Shown in pieces: positions 7,017 to 15,460 of a stretch of DNA of 20,436 bases. Both the position numbers and the translations under genes were made by a program. The stretch spans positions 1 to 20,436 of the forward strand of contig JAWLHA010000072.1 of assembly GCA_041690535.1 (NCBI GenBank), in the 5' to 3' direction. The DNA comes from JAWLHA01 sp041690535 (GTDB lineage Bacteria > Pseudomonadota > Gammaproteobacteria > Thiohalomonadales > Thiohalomonadaceae). Below the pieces are notes generated by a model that saw only the letters and a program-made list of their open reading frames with translations, was not told the origin of the DNA and did not search any database. Positions within the stretch are counted from its first letter, which is position 1, and every line of letters begins with the position of its first letter.

Positions 7017-9938
7017 TCACCCGTTCAATCCACGGCTCGCCACCGAAGACGCCTTCTCGCTCTCCAATCCCATGCGCAACACCTCCGCCAGGTGCAGCGC
7101 GATGCGGTTGGAGTTGTGGCTGATCTGTTCGCGGCAGCTGAAACCGTCGGCAATGATCAAGGTCTCCGCAGTGGCCTCCCGTACCGCGGGCAGCAATACC
7201 CGCTCGCCGCAGGCGATGGAGATGTCGTACTTGTCCCGCTCGTAGCCGAAGTTTCCGGCCATGCCGCAGCACCCTGAATCCAGGGTTTCGCAGTCCATTC
7301 CCATGGCGTCCAGCAGTTGCTGCTCCGAGTCGAAATCCATGACGGCCTTGTGGTGGCAGTGGCCGTGGAGCACGGCCCTGTGCCCCAGTCGGGGGGGCTG
7401 ATACGCCTCTGCTCGCTGGGTCAGGAATTCGCTGAGCAGATAGGTCTGTGCACTGAGGCGCTTCGCCTGTTCGTCGTTGGGAAAAAGGCCCAACAGCTCA
7501 TCACGGAACGTAGCGGCGCAGGCGGGCTCCAACCCCACCACCGGCACCCCCGCGCGGATGTGGGGGCCGAGGACCTCGAGATTGCGCTTGAGCAGACGGC
7601 TGGCCCGCCTCAGCAGTCCCCAGTCATAGAGGGGCCGGCCGCAGCAGAGGTGCTCGCCCGGCACGATCACCTGATGACCGGCCGCTTCCAACACCTCCAC
7701 TGCCGCGATGAGCACCCGCGGCTGGAAGTGGTTGTTGAAGGTGTCGGGCCAAACGATCACCTGCGGCCCCCCTTCGTTGCGTACCGGGCGGGCCGCGAAC
7801 CACGCCTTGAAGGTCTGCCTGGCGTAGAGCGGCAGCGGCCGGCCCTGGTGGATGCCCATGACCGCGCGCAGGAGGTGCTTCACTCCTGCGGTCCGGGTGA
7901 CAGTGTTCACGACCCCCGGGGCGCGGGCGGCGAGGCGGGACCAGAGGTCGAGATAGCCGAAACCGTAGGCCGCGGGCGGGCGAAGGCGGCGGCGGTAGTA
8001 GTGGGCCATGAACTCTGCCTTGTAGGTGGCCAGGTCCACGTTCACCGGACACTCCCCCTTGCAGCCCTTGCAGGCGAGGCAGAGCTCCAGGGACTCTTTG
8101 ACATGCTTGTCGCGCCACCCTCCGGTGAGGAGATCCCCGCGCAGCATCTCAAAGAGCAGATGAGCCCGTCCCCGGGTGCTGTGCATCTCCTCCCGGGTCA
8201 CCATGTAGCTGGGGCACATGGTCCCCCCCTCCTCCCGCCGGCATTTGCCCACCCCCACACAGCGCAGGGTTGCCTCGGAGAAACTGCCGTGGTCGGCCGG
8301 GTACTTGAAGTGAAGCTTCTGTTCGGCGGGGGCGTAGCCGGTGCCGAGGCGCAGGTTATCCCCGATCTCGTAGGCGTCGATCACCTTGCCCGGGTTCATC
8401 TTCCAATGGGGGTCCCAGATGGCCTTGAACTCGCGAAAGGCGCGCATCAACTCATCACCGTACATCCGTCTCAGCAGTGCCGCGCGGGACTGGCCGTCAC
8501 CGTGTTCGCCCGAGAGCGAGCCCCCCAGGGAGGTCACCAGGTCCGCCGCCCGCTCGACGAACCTGCGGTAGTTGGCGATCCCGGCGGCGGTCTTCAGGTC
8601 GAAGTCGATGCGGGTGTGGATACACCCCTGCCCGAAGTGGCCGTAGAGGTCGCAGCCGAGGCCGTGCCCGTCCAGCAGGTGGCGGAGCTTGCGCAGGTAC
8701 TCCCCCACCCGCTCCGGCGGCACGGCGGAGTCCTCCCACCCGGGCCAGGTGTCCTTCTGTCCCGGGAGGTGGGCCGTGGCCCCCAGTCCCGACTCCCGAA
8801 TCCCCCACACCCGGCTCTGCTCCTCCTGGTCGGCATAGAGGCGCATGGTGGGCGCCTCCCGCCCCTTGGCGAGGGCGTGCATCATGCGGTGCGCGGTGGC
8901 CTCCGCCTCCTCCCGGCTCTCGCCCCCGAACTCCACCAGCAACCAGCCGCGCCCCTCCGGCAACAGGGGCAGGCTGCGAGCCTTGAGCCCGGTTTTTCTC
9001 ATGTCCGCAACCAGCCGATCATCGACCCCTTCGCACCCCACCGGCCCATAGGCCATCACCTCCGGCACGTGGTCGCCGGCGCGGTAGACGTCGGGGTAGC
9101 CGAGCACCACCAGGACCCGCGCGGGGGGATTGTCCACCAGCCGCACCACCGCCTCCACCACCGAGACGCAGGTGGCCTCCGACCCCACCAGGGCGCGGGC
9201 CACGTGGAACCCCTTTTCCGGGAGGAGATCGTCCAGGTTGTAGCCCGAGACCCGACGGGGAATGTCCGGATAGCGCTCGCGGATGAGCGCGCCGTAACGA
9301 TCCCGCAGCTGCTTCAACTTGCCGTAAATCTCGCCGCGCCGCCCGCCCGCCTGGAGGATCTCGTCGAGACGCTCGTCCGGGGTCTCCCCCACCCGCATCC
9401 GCTCCCCCTCATAGGTGAGGACCTCCAGCTCCATGACGTTGTCCGAGGTGCGCCCCCCCATCACCGAATGCACCCCGCAGGAGTTGTTGCCGATCATTCC
9501 ACCCAGGGTGTTGTGGGTGTGGGTGGCCGGGTCGGGGGCGAAGGTGAGGTGGAACTTCTCGGCCGCGCCGCGCAGGTGATCGAGGATCACCCCCGGCTGC
9601 ACCCGGGCGATCTTCCGCTGCGGGTCGAGATCGACAATCGCGTTCATGTGGCGGGAGAAATCCATCACCACCGCGGTATTGCAGCACTGCCCGGCCAGGC
9701 TGGTGCCGCCCCCCCGGGAGAGTACCGGCGCGCCAAAGCGGCGGCAGATCCCCAGGGTGGCGGCCACATCCTCCGCATCCCGGGGGAGCACCACGCCGAT
9801 GGGGGGCTGACGGTAGTTGGAGCCGTCCGTGGCGTAGAGCGCTCTGCTTCCTGCATCGAAGCGAACCTCGCCCCGGACCTCACGTGCCAGCGCCCTGGCG
9901 AGTCCCTTGGCATCGACTGCGGCAGTGGAGTTCCCCAT
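7017..9938 (-). CDS. FAD-linked and Fe-S D-2-hydroxyacid dehydrogenase, YdiJ type
   Basis: This 973-residue fusion resembles E. coli YdiJ (about 1018 residues). Its N-terminal half is a VAO/PCMH-type flavoprotein: FAD-binding RGGGTSLAGQ (75-84) and a GGMIGNNSCGVHS motif (about 146-158), then the FAD-oxidase C domain. The middle carries ferredoxin-like clusters: a cysteine group in CVGVGKC...GGTMCP and a canonical C620-x2-C623-x2-C626-x3-C630-P. The C-terminal part has two CCG motifs (C765-C766 and C890-C891, DSGCCGMAGNFGYE), as in GlpC/GlcF-type subunits. Such enzymes oxidise D-2-hydroxyacids (D-lactate, D-2-hydroxyglutarate) and pass electrons to the respiratory chain; the exact substrate cannot be read. 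It follows the ThDP-enzyme gene with a 6-nt gap, so they are one operon. A very long open frame on the opposite strand is a codon-bias shadow. Confidence 0.93.
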   Translation of the reverse strand: MGNSTAAVDAKGLARALAREVRGEVRFDAGSRALYATDGSNYRQPPIGVVLPRDAEDVAATLGICRRFGAPVLSRGGGTSLAGQCCNTAVVMDFSRHMNAIVDLDPQRKIARVQPGVILDHLRGAAEKFHLTFAPDPATHTHNTLGGMIGNNSCGVHSVMGGRTSDNVMELEVLTYEGERMRVGETPDERLDEILQAGGRRGEIYGKLKQLRDRYGALIRERYPDIPRRVSGYNLDDLLPEKGFHVARALVGSEATCVSVVEAVVRLVDNPPARVLVVLGYPDVYRAGDHVPEVMAYGPVGCEGVDDRLVADMRKTGLKARSLPLLPEGRGWLLVEFGGESREEAEATAHRMMHALAKGREAPTMRLYADQEEQSRVWGIRESGLGATAHLPGQKDTWPGWEDSAVPPERVGEYLRKLRHLLDGHGLGCDLYGHFGQGCIHTRIDFDLKTAAGIANYRRFVERAADLVTSLGGSLSGEHGDGQSRAALLRRMYGDELMRAFREFKAIWDPHWKMNPGKVIDAYEIGDNLRLGTGYAPAEQKLHFKYPADHGSFSEATLRCVGVGKCRREEGGTMCPSYMVTREEMHSTRGRAHLLFEMLRGDLLTGGWRDKHVKESLELCLACKGCKGECPVNVDLATYKAEFMAHYYRRRLRPPAAYGFGYLDLWSRLAARAPGVVNTVTRTAGVKHLLRAVMGIHQGRPLPLYARQTFKAWFAARPVRNEGGPQVIVWPDTFNNHFQPRVLIAAVEVLEAAGHQVIVPGEHLCCGRPLYDWGLLRRASRLLKRNLEVLGPHIRAGVPVVGLEPACAATFRDELLGLFPNDEQAKRLSAQTYLLSEFLTQRAEAYQPPRLGHRAVLHGHCHHKAVMDFDSEQQLLDAMGMDCETLDSGCCGMAGNFGYERDKYDISIACGERVLLPAVREATAETLIIADGFSCREQISHNSNRIALHLAEVLRMGLESEKASSVASRGLNG

Positions 9939-9944
9939 GGCCGG

Positions 9945-11744
9945 TCACTTCTTCCGGTGCGGGAGAAGCTCTTCCAGGTAGTCCGCCGCCGAGCGGAGAA
10001 TGATGTGGGGCGCATCGGGATCGCCCTTCCAGAGCGCCTCCATGTAGGCCCTCGCCTGCTTGAACGAGATGTGGGGCGGCAGGGGCGGCACGTTGGGATC
10101 GGTGAGGACGTCGAGCACCACCGGGCGGTCGGCCCTGAAGGCCTCCCCGAAGGCGGGACCGAGTGCCTCCGGCGTCTCCACGCGAATGCCCTTGAGCCCG
10201 ATGAGCTCGGCGTAGGCCGCGTAGGAAAATGCCGGCACGTCCTGCGACGCCTCGTACTTGGGATCGCCCGCAAGCGCCCGCTGCTCCCACGTGACCTGGT
10301 TGAGGTCCCGGTTATCCAGCACCATGACCACCAGGGTCGGGTTGGACCACCGTTTCCAGTACTTGGCGGCCGTCACCAGCTCGCTGTTGCCGTTCATCTG
10401 CATCGCCCCGTCCCCCACCATGGCGCAGACCGGCCGATCGGGGTAGGCGAACTTGGCGGCGATGGCATAGGGCACTCCCGGCCCCATGGTGGCAAGGCCG
10501 CCGGAGAGCGAGCCCATCATTCCCGGGCGGATCTTGATGTCCCGCGCATACCAGTTGGCGGCCGAGCCGGAGTCGGCGGTGAGGATGCAGTTGTCCGGCA
10601 GCCTGAGGGAGAGCTCCCAGAAGGCCAACTGAGGATTGATGGGGTCGGCCTTGTTCCTGGCCCGCCCCTCCAGCACCTTCCACCAGTCGGCGATCTCCTT
10701 CTCCAGTTTCTCCTGCCAGCGGCGATCCTCCTTGCGCTCCAGATAGGGCATCAGGGCACGCAACGTGGTCCTGGCATCCCCGACCAGGTTTACCTCCATG
10801 GGGTAGCGCATGCTGAGCTTGCGCGGGTCCACGTCGACTTGCACACCGCGTGCCTGCCCCTCCTTGGGCAGAAACTCCGAGTAGGGGAAGGTGGAGCCGA
10901 TCATGAACAGGGTGTCGCAGTCGTTCATCATCTCCCAGCTGGGCCTGGTGCCCAGAAGGCCAATGGCGCCGGTGACATAGGGCAGATCGTCGGGCAGCAC
11001 CGCCTTGCCGAGAAGTGCCTTGGCCACGCCCGCCCCGAGCAGGTCGGCCACCTGCGCCACCTCGTCACCTGCCCCCAGGGCCCCCGCCCCCACCAGGATG
11101 GCCACCTTGCTTCCGGAATTGAGGACGTTGGCGGCCCGCTCCAGATCCTCCGCAGCGGGGACGATCCTGGGCGTCGAATACCCCACCCCCGAGAGAATGC
11201 TGCCGTGCACCCGCGGCGGCTTCTCCACCGCCTCCATCTCCTGCACGTCATTGGGGATAATGATGGCCGTGACGCTACGCTCCGCCCGGGCAATGCGCAG
11301 GGCCCGATCCACCACATGCCGAACGGCCACCGGGGTGGTGATCAGCTGGACGTATTCGCTGGCCACGTCCTTGAACAGGCTGGTGAGATCCACCTCCTGC
11401 TGGAAGTCGCCCCCCAGCGACATCCGCTTGGACTGCCCCACGATGGCCACCACCGGCTGATGATCGGCCTTGGCATCGTAGAGGCCATTGAGCAGGTGAA
11501 TGGCACCCGGGCCGGAGGTGGCGAGACAGATCCCCACCTCCCCGGTGAACTTGGCGTGGGCGCAGGCCATGAAGGCGGCCATCTCTTCATGGCGTGTCTG
11601 GATGAACTCCAGCTCCAGCTTGCCGCTCACCCGACCGAAGGCACCCATGATGCCGTTGATCCCGTCACCGGGGTAGCCGTAAATCCTTTTGATGCCCCAC
11701 TCGGAGAGACGCTTCAGCAGGAAGTCACCAACCAGTTCGCTCAT
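9945..11744 (-). CDS. Thiamine-diphosphate enzyme, pyruvate oxidase/YdaP-like
   Basis: The 599-residue product has the three-domain fold of the PoxB/acetolactate synthase family: an N-terminal Pyr domain with catalytic Glu53 (QTRHEEMAAFMA), a central domain (KVAILVGAGALGAG), and a C-terminal PP domain with MVGDGAMQMNGNSEL. The ThDP motif ends in LDNRDLNQVTWEQ, as in YdaP-like enzymes. Typical PoxB has 572 residues; there is no clear C-terminal lipid-binding helix, and the end is basic (LLPHRKK). It is most likely a pyruvate oxidase or 2-oxoacid decarboxylase. I chose ATG 11744 because GGAGGTGA lies just upstream; an extension to 11777 is open but lacks such a site. It is the first gene of an operon with the hydroxyacid dehydrogenase, suggesting hydroxyacid to oxoacid to acetate-type product (inference). 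It is divergent from the DUF4142 gene. Confidence 0.9.
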   Translation of the reverse strand: MSELVGDFLLKRLSEWGIKRIYGYPGDGINGIMGAFGRVSGKLELEFIQTRHEEMAAFMACAHAKFTGEVGICLATSGPGAIHLLNGLYDAKADHQPVVAIVGQSKRMSLGGDFQQEVDLTSLFKDVASEYVQLITTPVAVRHVVDRALRIARAERSVTAIIIPNDVQEMEAVEKPPRVHGSILSGVGYSTPRIVPAAEDLERAANVLNSGSKVAILVGAGALGAGDEVAQVADLLGAGVAKALLGKAVLPDDLPYVTGAIGLLGTRPSWEMMNDCDTLFMIGSTFPYSEFLPKEGQARGVQVDVDPRKLSMRYPMEVNLVGDARTTLRALMPYLERKEDRRWQEKLEKEIADWWKVLEGRARNKADPINPQLAFWELSLRLPDNCILTADSGSAANWYARDIKIRPGMMGSLSGGLATMGPGVPYAIAAKFAYPDRPVCAMVGDGAMQMNGNSELVTAAKYWKRWSNPTLVVMVLDNRDLNQVTWEQRALAGDPKYEASQDVPAFSYAAYAELIGLKGIRVETPEALGPAFGEAFRADRPVVLDVLTDPNVPPLPPHISFKQARAYMEALWKGDPDAPHIILRSAADYLEELLPHRKK

Positions 11745-11947
11745 GCCGCTCACCTCCGAGACACCGTTCGGTTGCACGGCCGCGTTTTGCGGAGTTTCGG
11801 TAAACCTAGCCCGAATTTCTCACCCGTCACCTGCTGCGCTTTCCGTGCTGGCGGTATCCGCCCGCGCTTCGGCGCGCCGGTACATCGTTCTGCTTAACCG
11901 GTTCAGGGATAGAATTACAGTGAAGGGTCAACAGGGAGGTTTGAGCC

Positions 11948-12397
11948 ATGGCGAAGAAAGACATCTCCAAAATGGACATGGAATTCGCTTCCAAGGCCGC
12001 CGATGGGGGCCTGGCCGAAGTCGAAATGGGCAAGCTGGCCAAGCAGAAGTCCAAATCGTCCGAAGTGCGGGACCTCGCCGAAGAGTTGATCAAGGATCAC
12101 TCGCAAGCCAACGACACCCTGATGAAGCTGGCGAAGGACAGCGACATGACGGTCCCGAGCACCCCGTCGGGGAAGTACAAGAGCATTCTCGACAAGCTCA
12201 AGTCCGCCGAGGGCGATGAGTTCGATCGCCAGTTCGTGTCGATGCAGATCGAGGAGCATGAGAGCGAGATCAACCTGTTCAGCAGTGAGGCGGATCACGG
12301 AAGCGATCCCGACCTGAGGGAGTTCGCCTCCGGGTGCGTGCCTGTGCTCAAAGAGCACCTGGAGATGGCCCGCTCCATTTACACTCATATGAGCTAG
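11948..12397 (+). CDS. DUF4142 ferritin-like four-helix protein
   Basis: The 149-residue product fits DUF4142: MDMEFASKAADGGLAEVEMGKLA, EVRDLAEELIKDHSQANDTL, a short loop, EGDEFDRQFVSMQIEEHESEI and a final PVLKEHLEMARSIY helix. The family is a helical bundle related in fold to ferritin-like proteins; conserved His and Glu residues are present, but metal binding is not shown. Most relatives have a signal peptide or lipobox, and this one starts MAKKDISK with neither, so it is probably cytoplasmic. The start is well supported by GGGAGGT upstream. A weak promoter candidate is TAGAAT at 11910-11915. DUF4142 proteins are often linked to stress or stationary phase; that role is inferred here. The next gene follows after 173 bp with a hairpin between. 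Confidence 0.88.
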   Translation: MAKKDISKMDMEFASKAADGGLAEVEMGKLAKQKSKSSEVRDLAEELIKDHSQANDTLMKLAKDSDMTVPSTPSGKYKSILDKLKSAEGDEFDRQFVSMQIEEHESEINLFSSEADHGSDPDLREFASGCVPVLKEHLEMARSIYTHMS

Positions 12398-12454
12398 CTT
12401 TCCTCGGGGCGTTTTGCCCGGGAACGCTGCGATTTCTGGAGTGAGGGGCGAGAG

Positions 12455-12525
12455 ACGAGGGGAGGAAGCGCTGCGCGCAGCCGTTTTTTCAGGATCACCG
12501 GTCGCGCAGCGACACCTTCCCTCGC
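12455..12525. repeat. Imperfect 23-bp inverted repeat with an internal T-run
   Basis: The arms 12455-12477 and 12503-12525 pair at 18 of 23 positions, the inner nine without mismatch (CGCTGCGCG/CGCGCAGCG). The 25-nt loop includes TTTTTT at 12484-12489, and GCTG-CGCG-CAGC directly before it can form its own short hairpin. It could terminate the DUF4142 transcript, or be a dispersed element. Just downstream, GCATCTCGT is repeated twice, 14 bp apart. Confidence 0.6.
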
Positions 12526-12570
12526 ATCTCGTATCCTGCATCTCGTGTTTTCATTTCACTGAGGACCGTC

Positions 12571-13341
12571 GTGGAGCAAATCACCTCTCTGAAAGAGCTG
12601 CTCCAGTGGGTCGAGCCGATGGCGGCCCGCACGGTCACCTTCCGCGGCGCAAAGAATGAGCTGGAGATGTTGCCCAAGGTGGTTCGTTCATTCTTCAATT
12701 GCCGCAAATTCGCCTGGCTCGACGGGGGAATCGAGGCGGTGATCCGCGAGGAGGTGAGTGAGCGGGTACGCGGCCACTTCGCCGTTTACGAGCAGACCCT
12801 GTTCGACAGCTTCAAGCGCCACGCCACGCTGCTCATCGAGCGGGTGCCGCACGATGAGTGGGAGTGGATGGCCCTGGCCCAACATCACGAGCTCCCCACC
12901 CGTCTGCTGGACTGGAGCAAAAATCCCCTGGTCGGCCTGTTTTTCGCCGTCAGTGGTGCGACCCGGGGGGAGGATGCCCACATCTATGCCATCGATTGGG
13001 GGCGTCTCGACCAAGGCCACGACTCCATGATCGACCTCACCAACCCGCCCATGGCAAGTCCGCTCCACTACAGCGGCCCCATCCGCCGCTTCATCCCCCC
13101 GACCATTGATCGGCGAATGGCCGCACAGCAAGGGCTCTTCACGATTCACGATCCCCTCAGCCCGCTCCAGGGAGTGGAGAGAGCGCTCGTGCCCGCCGGG
13201 CTGCACACCCAGTTGCGCAAAGAGTTGCAGAGGGTGGGCACCAATCGCGCGGCGCTCTTTCCGGATCTGTACAACCTGGCCAAGAATCAGGAGTGGGTAT
13301 GGGAGAACTTCCGCTTCGAACACCTGAAGCTCGACGCTTGA
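12571..13341 (+). CDS. FRG-domain protein
   Basis: The 256-residue protein carries an FRG domain (PF08867): the name-giving Phe24-Arg25-Gly26 in TVTFRGAKN, then LPKVVRSFF, and the signature MALAQHHELPTRLLDW with NPLVGLFFAV at about 100-126. The rest (HIYAIDWGRL, FIPPTIDRRMAAQQGLFTIHDP, LRKELQRVGTNRAALFPDL) also follows longer family members. The biochemical activity of the domain is not something I can state. FRG proteins are scattered in bacteria and phages and some lie near defence genes; no toxin, nuclease or modification gene is next to this one. The start is GTG at 12571, supported by GAGG at 12561-12564. There is no signal peptide or membrane segment. It may be transcribed separately from DUF4142 because an inverted repeat lies between. 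Confidence 0.87.
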   Translation: MEQITSLKELLQWVEPMAARTVTFRGAKNELEMLPKVVRSFFNCRKFAWLDGGIEAVIREEVSERVRGHFAVYEQTLFDSFKRHATLLIERVPHDEWEWMALAQHHELPTRLLDWSKNPLVGLFFAVSGATRGEDAHIYAIDWGRLDQGHDSMIDLTNPPMASPLHYSGPIRRFIPPTIDRRMAAQQGLFTIHDPLSPLQGVERALVPAGLHTQLRKELQRVGTNRAALFPDLYNLAKNQEWVWENFRFEHLKLDA

Positions 13342-13421
13342 CCCGCCCGTGCCCCGAGACGCCCGGACCAATACCGCAGCGGGCAGACCAGGCACCTCTT
13401 CCCCGCACACAAGCCACTGAC

Positions 13422-13455
13422 AAAAAAAAACCGGGGCCTCACTTTTTGGCCCCGG
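13422..13455 (-). terminator. Rho-independent terminator of the OmpA-like gene
   Basis: On the minus strand CCGGGGCC (13455-13448), a 9-nt loop and GGCCCCGG (13438-13431) form an 8-bp GC stem followed by nine T (13430-13422). It begins 25 bp after the OmpA-like stop codon. On the plus strand the stem could also receive the FRG transcript, but only a five-T stretch in the loop is present there. Confidence 0.92.
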
Positions 13456-13480
13456 GCACGCATGTCGATGAAGAAGGTGC

Positions 13481-14200
13481 TCAGTAGATCGTGGCGCCCT
13501 GCGGCGAGACTTCCTCGGTCTCTACAGCGGCGAACTCCACTTCCGCACGCCGGTTCGGGGCCAGACACTCGATGAGCTGATCACCGGACAGCCCTTCGCA
13601 CTGCACCACCGGATTTTCCTCGCCGTAGCCCCGGGCAGTGATCATCTCTTCGGAGATCCCCTCGGACACCAGATAGTCCTTCACAGCTTCTGCTCGTCGC
13701 TGGGAGAGGTCCCGATTGTAGCTTGGCGGCCCAATGTGGTCCGTGTAGCCGGAGATCTCGATTCGAGCATCCCCGACCTGCTCCGCGCGTTGGACGATCT
13801 GGTCCAACCTCTCCTTGCCCCGATCAGTCAGCTCCGCCTCGTCAAAGCCGAAGGTGGTGTCCATCTCAATGGTGATCCGCCCCGGCTCCACTGCTTCGAA
13901 CTGCGCCAACTCGGTTTCCGGATCGGCCGCCGCAGTGTACGGGTCATACTGATCGCCGACACTCGGCTGAACCACCGTTCTCACGTTTTCCGCAATGACA
14001 ATTTCATCGTAGGTAACGTAGGGGTTGTAGTGATCACCGATCTCCGGCTTCACCACTTCAGGCGGCAGCTCACGCACCCGGATCTCATCGCTGGTGACGT
14101 ATGGATCGAACCGGTCGCCCACGAGCGGGCCGGAGACATCAAGTTGTGCAGATGCGGTTGACATTGCCAGTGTGCCCGCGAGGGCAATGAAGAGCTTCAT
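13481..14200 (-). CDS. OmpA-C-domain protein with three N-terminal 27-residue repeats
   Basis: The 239-residue product starts with a signal peptide (MKLFIALAGTLAMSTASA, then QLDV). Mature residues begin with a repeat of period 27: VGDRFDPYVTSDEI, IGDHYNPYVTYDEI and a third, shortened VGDQYDPY. The consensus is (V/I)GDxY(D/N)PYVTxDEI followed by V-V-x-P near its end. The C-terminal half is an OmpA/Pal peptidoglycan-binding domain (FGFDEAELTDRGKERLDQI, IEISGYTDHIG, NRDLSQRRAEAVKDYL, ITARGYGEENPV, PNRRAEVEF). There is no beta-barrel and no lipobox, so it is probably periplasmic, bound to the wall. The start at 14200 has AAGGAGGTGG upstream; an upstream in-frame ATG at 14236 lacks one and would bury the signal peptide. 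A possible -10 TATACA is at 14253-14248 with a poor -35. It is a single-gene unit with its own terminator. Confidence 0.93.
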   Translation of the reverse strand: MKLFIALAGTLAMSTASAQLDVSGPLVGDRFDPYVTSDEIRVRELPPEVVKPEIGDHYNPYVTYDEIVIAENVRTVVQPSVGDQYDPYTAAADPETELAQFEAVEPGRITIEMDTTFGFDEAELTDRGKERLDQIVQRAEQVGDARIEISGYTDHIGPPSYNRDLSQRRAEAVKDYLVSEGISEEMITARGYGEENPVVQCEGLSGDQLIECLAPNRRAEVEFAAVETEEVSPQGATIY

Positions 14201-14289
14201 TATCCACCTCCTTGGCAGACATTCCACCACGGTCATCCCTACAGTGATGTATAGCGCACAATGACAAGTCCATCAGGGAATTCTTATGA

Positions 14290-14309
14290 GCTACATACAA
14301 GTATGTAGC
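14290..14309. promoter_or_regulatory. 20-bp palindrome upstream of the OmpA-like gene
   Basis: GCTACATAC-AA-GTATGTAGC is a dyad with 9-bp perfect arms, 90 bp before the OmpA-like start and upstream of its candidate -10. Its size and symmetry fit a dimeric regulator site. A related, looser arrangement CTACA...TGTAG lies at 18769-18788 before the sigma-54 regulator gene and shares the 11-mer CTTGTATGTAG. No regulator is identified. Confidence 0.45.
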
Positions 14310-15025
14310 GGGGCGGAGTAGGATGGCGCGGCAACCAAAGGAGCGGACAACGACAAGAGTCAACGGGAATTAAAGAAGGGACCGCCTCACCCCACAGGCG
14401 CTCCGGCGCGCTGTAATTGATGGCGTGAGCTGTCGCGGGAATGACACATAGCCGCCCCTGGGGGAGGAGCTGAACCAACCTCTCGGCCCATCTTTGCGGG
14501 CAAAGCGGATCGTGCTCACCACGACCACGAGAGTCGGTGCAAAAGCCCCGCTTAGGTTCGAATATTGGGAGTGATTACATTCCCGGCAGAAGAAAGGGCC
14601 CGGAAGGGGCCCTGAAAATACTAGAAGATGCACTGGCTTTTTCAGCTTAGCCCGGTGCCTGGAGCTTTCCACCGAACGGTGCACCAACATCGCCTGGATG
14701 TGATGAATGTCAACAAAACCAGGCCAATTAAGGGCAAATCGTCACTCCTGTCCGCCCTGCTCACCGAGTGTGAACCCAGTCACAGCCGCTGCACTCTGCG
14801 GCGCTGAAGCGCACTCGCATCCCTATACTCAAAAGGGTGCGGCGCTTCCGACGATGGCAACTTCTGATTGACTGCGGTTGACCCCTCGCTTCGAAGTGCG
14901 AACGAACCCCAGTTAAGGTGGAACAGCTCAGCGCATCCACCCTACTGCTCGCATTGGGCACAGCCCGGGCCCGGGGGTGAAAGAGAGCCGCACCCTACTC
15001 AAGAATCTACAGCGAAGGATTCACG
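14310..15025. other. Gene-poor intergenic region with repeat remnants
   Basis: No open frame here has a recognisable product, Shine-Dalgarno site or family signature. Visible structure: GCGGGAATGAC near 14435, which matches half of the palindrome family found at the window ends; a hairpin AGGGCCC-GGAAG-GGGCCCT at 14595-14613, with a T-rich stretch on its minus-strand side; and a degenerate copy (22 of 25 matches) of the 25-bp REP-like repeat at 14917-14941. GGTTCGAAT near 14557 recalls a tRNA T-loop, but no tRNA can be folded around it. The region looks like a site where repeats accumulate. Confidence 0.6.
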
Positions 15026-15460
15026 ATGGACATCTTTGAGCGGCTTGTGTTTCAGCATCGATCTATCCAGGCGCTCTTGGACGAAATCCGGGAGATACCC
15101 GCGCACCATCAGCGCCGCGCCGAGCTGTTCGCCCGTTTCGTCACCCAATGGGGCGAGCACGACCGGTTCGAGATGAACACGCTATACCGCGCTGTAAGGC
15201 CCGACTCCATCCTCGGTCTGAGCGTTCTCACGCTGGAGGCGCAGCACGAGCGGATATCGTCACTTCTGGCGGAGATTGAAGCCACCCCCAAGGATTCGCT
15301 CAAGTGGGACGCAGCCTTTGCAGTGCTGCGCAATACCATGGTCGAGCACATCAGCACCGAGGAAGCGATCTACGGTGATGCGGAGAAGTTCCTCGGGCGC
15401 GCCGCCGCCGCAGCGATGGTGCGACGCCAACCCGGGGACGATCGTTCCGACCGCTGCTGA
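15026..15460 (+). CDS. Hemerythrin HHE-like domain protein
   Basis: The 144-residue all-helical protein has the spacing of a hemerythrin-like HHE cation-binding domain: His11 (LVFQHRSIQALLDEI), His45 and Glu49 (QWGEHDRFE), His74 (LEAQHERISSLLAEIE), His108 and Glu112/113 (MVEHISTEEAIYGDAEKF). These are candidate di-iron ligands. The match is looser than in typical family members, so metal binding is likely but unproven. Family roles include binding oxygen, nitric oxide or iron. The start has AAGGA seven bases before the ATG. It is followed after 234 bp by a small lipoprotein gene on the same strand; that gap holds nothing recognised. It seems monocistronic. Confidence 0.75.
   Translation: MDIFERLVFQHRSIQALLDEIREIPAHHQRRAELFARFVTQWGEHDRFEMNTLYRAVRPDSILGLSVLTLEAQHERISSLLAEIEATPKDSLKWDAAFAVLRNTMVEHISTEEAIYGDAEKFLGRAAAAAMVRRQPGDDRSDRC

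Noticed and set aside
7317..11897. A 1526-codon open frame on the plus strand
   Set aside because: It lies antisense to two well-supported enzymes; the strong GC bias removes stop codons from the opposite frame, and its translation shows no domain.
14500..14600. tRNA or attachment-site remnant around GGTTCGAAT
   Set aside because: Only a T-loop-like string is present; no acceptor stem, D-arm or anticodon arm can be paired around it.
14370..14690. A 106-codon minus-strand open frame in the gene-poor region
   Set aside because: It has no Shine-Dalgarno site or family resemblance and contains repeat and hairpin sequence.
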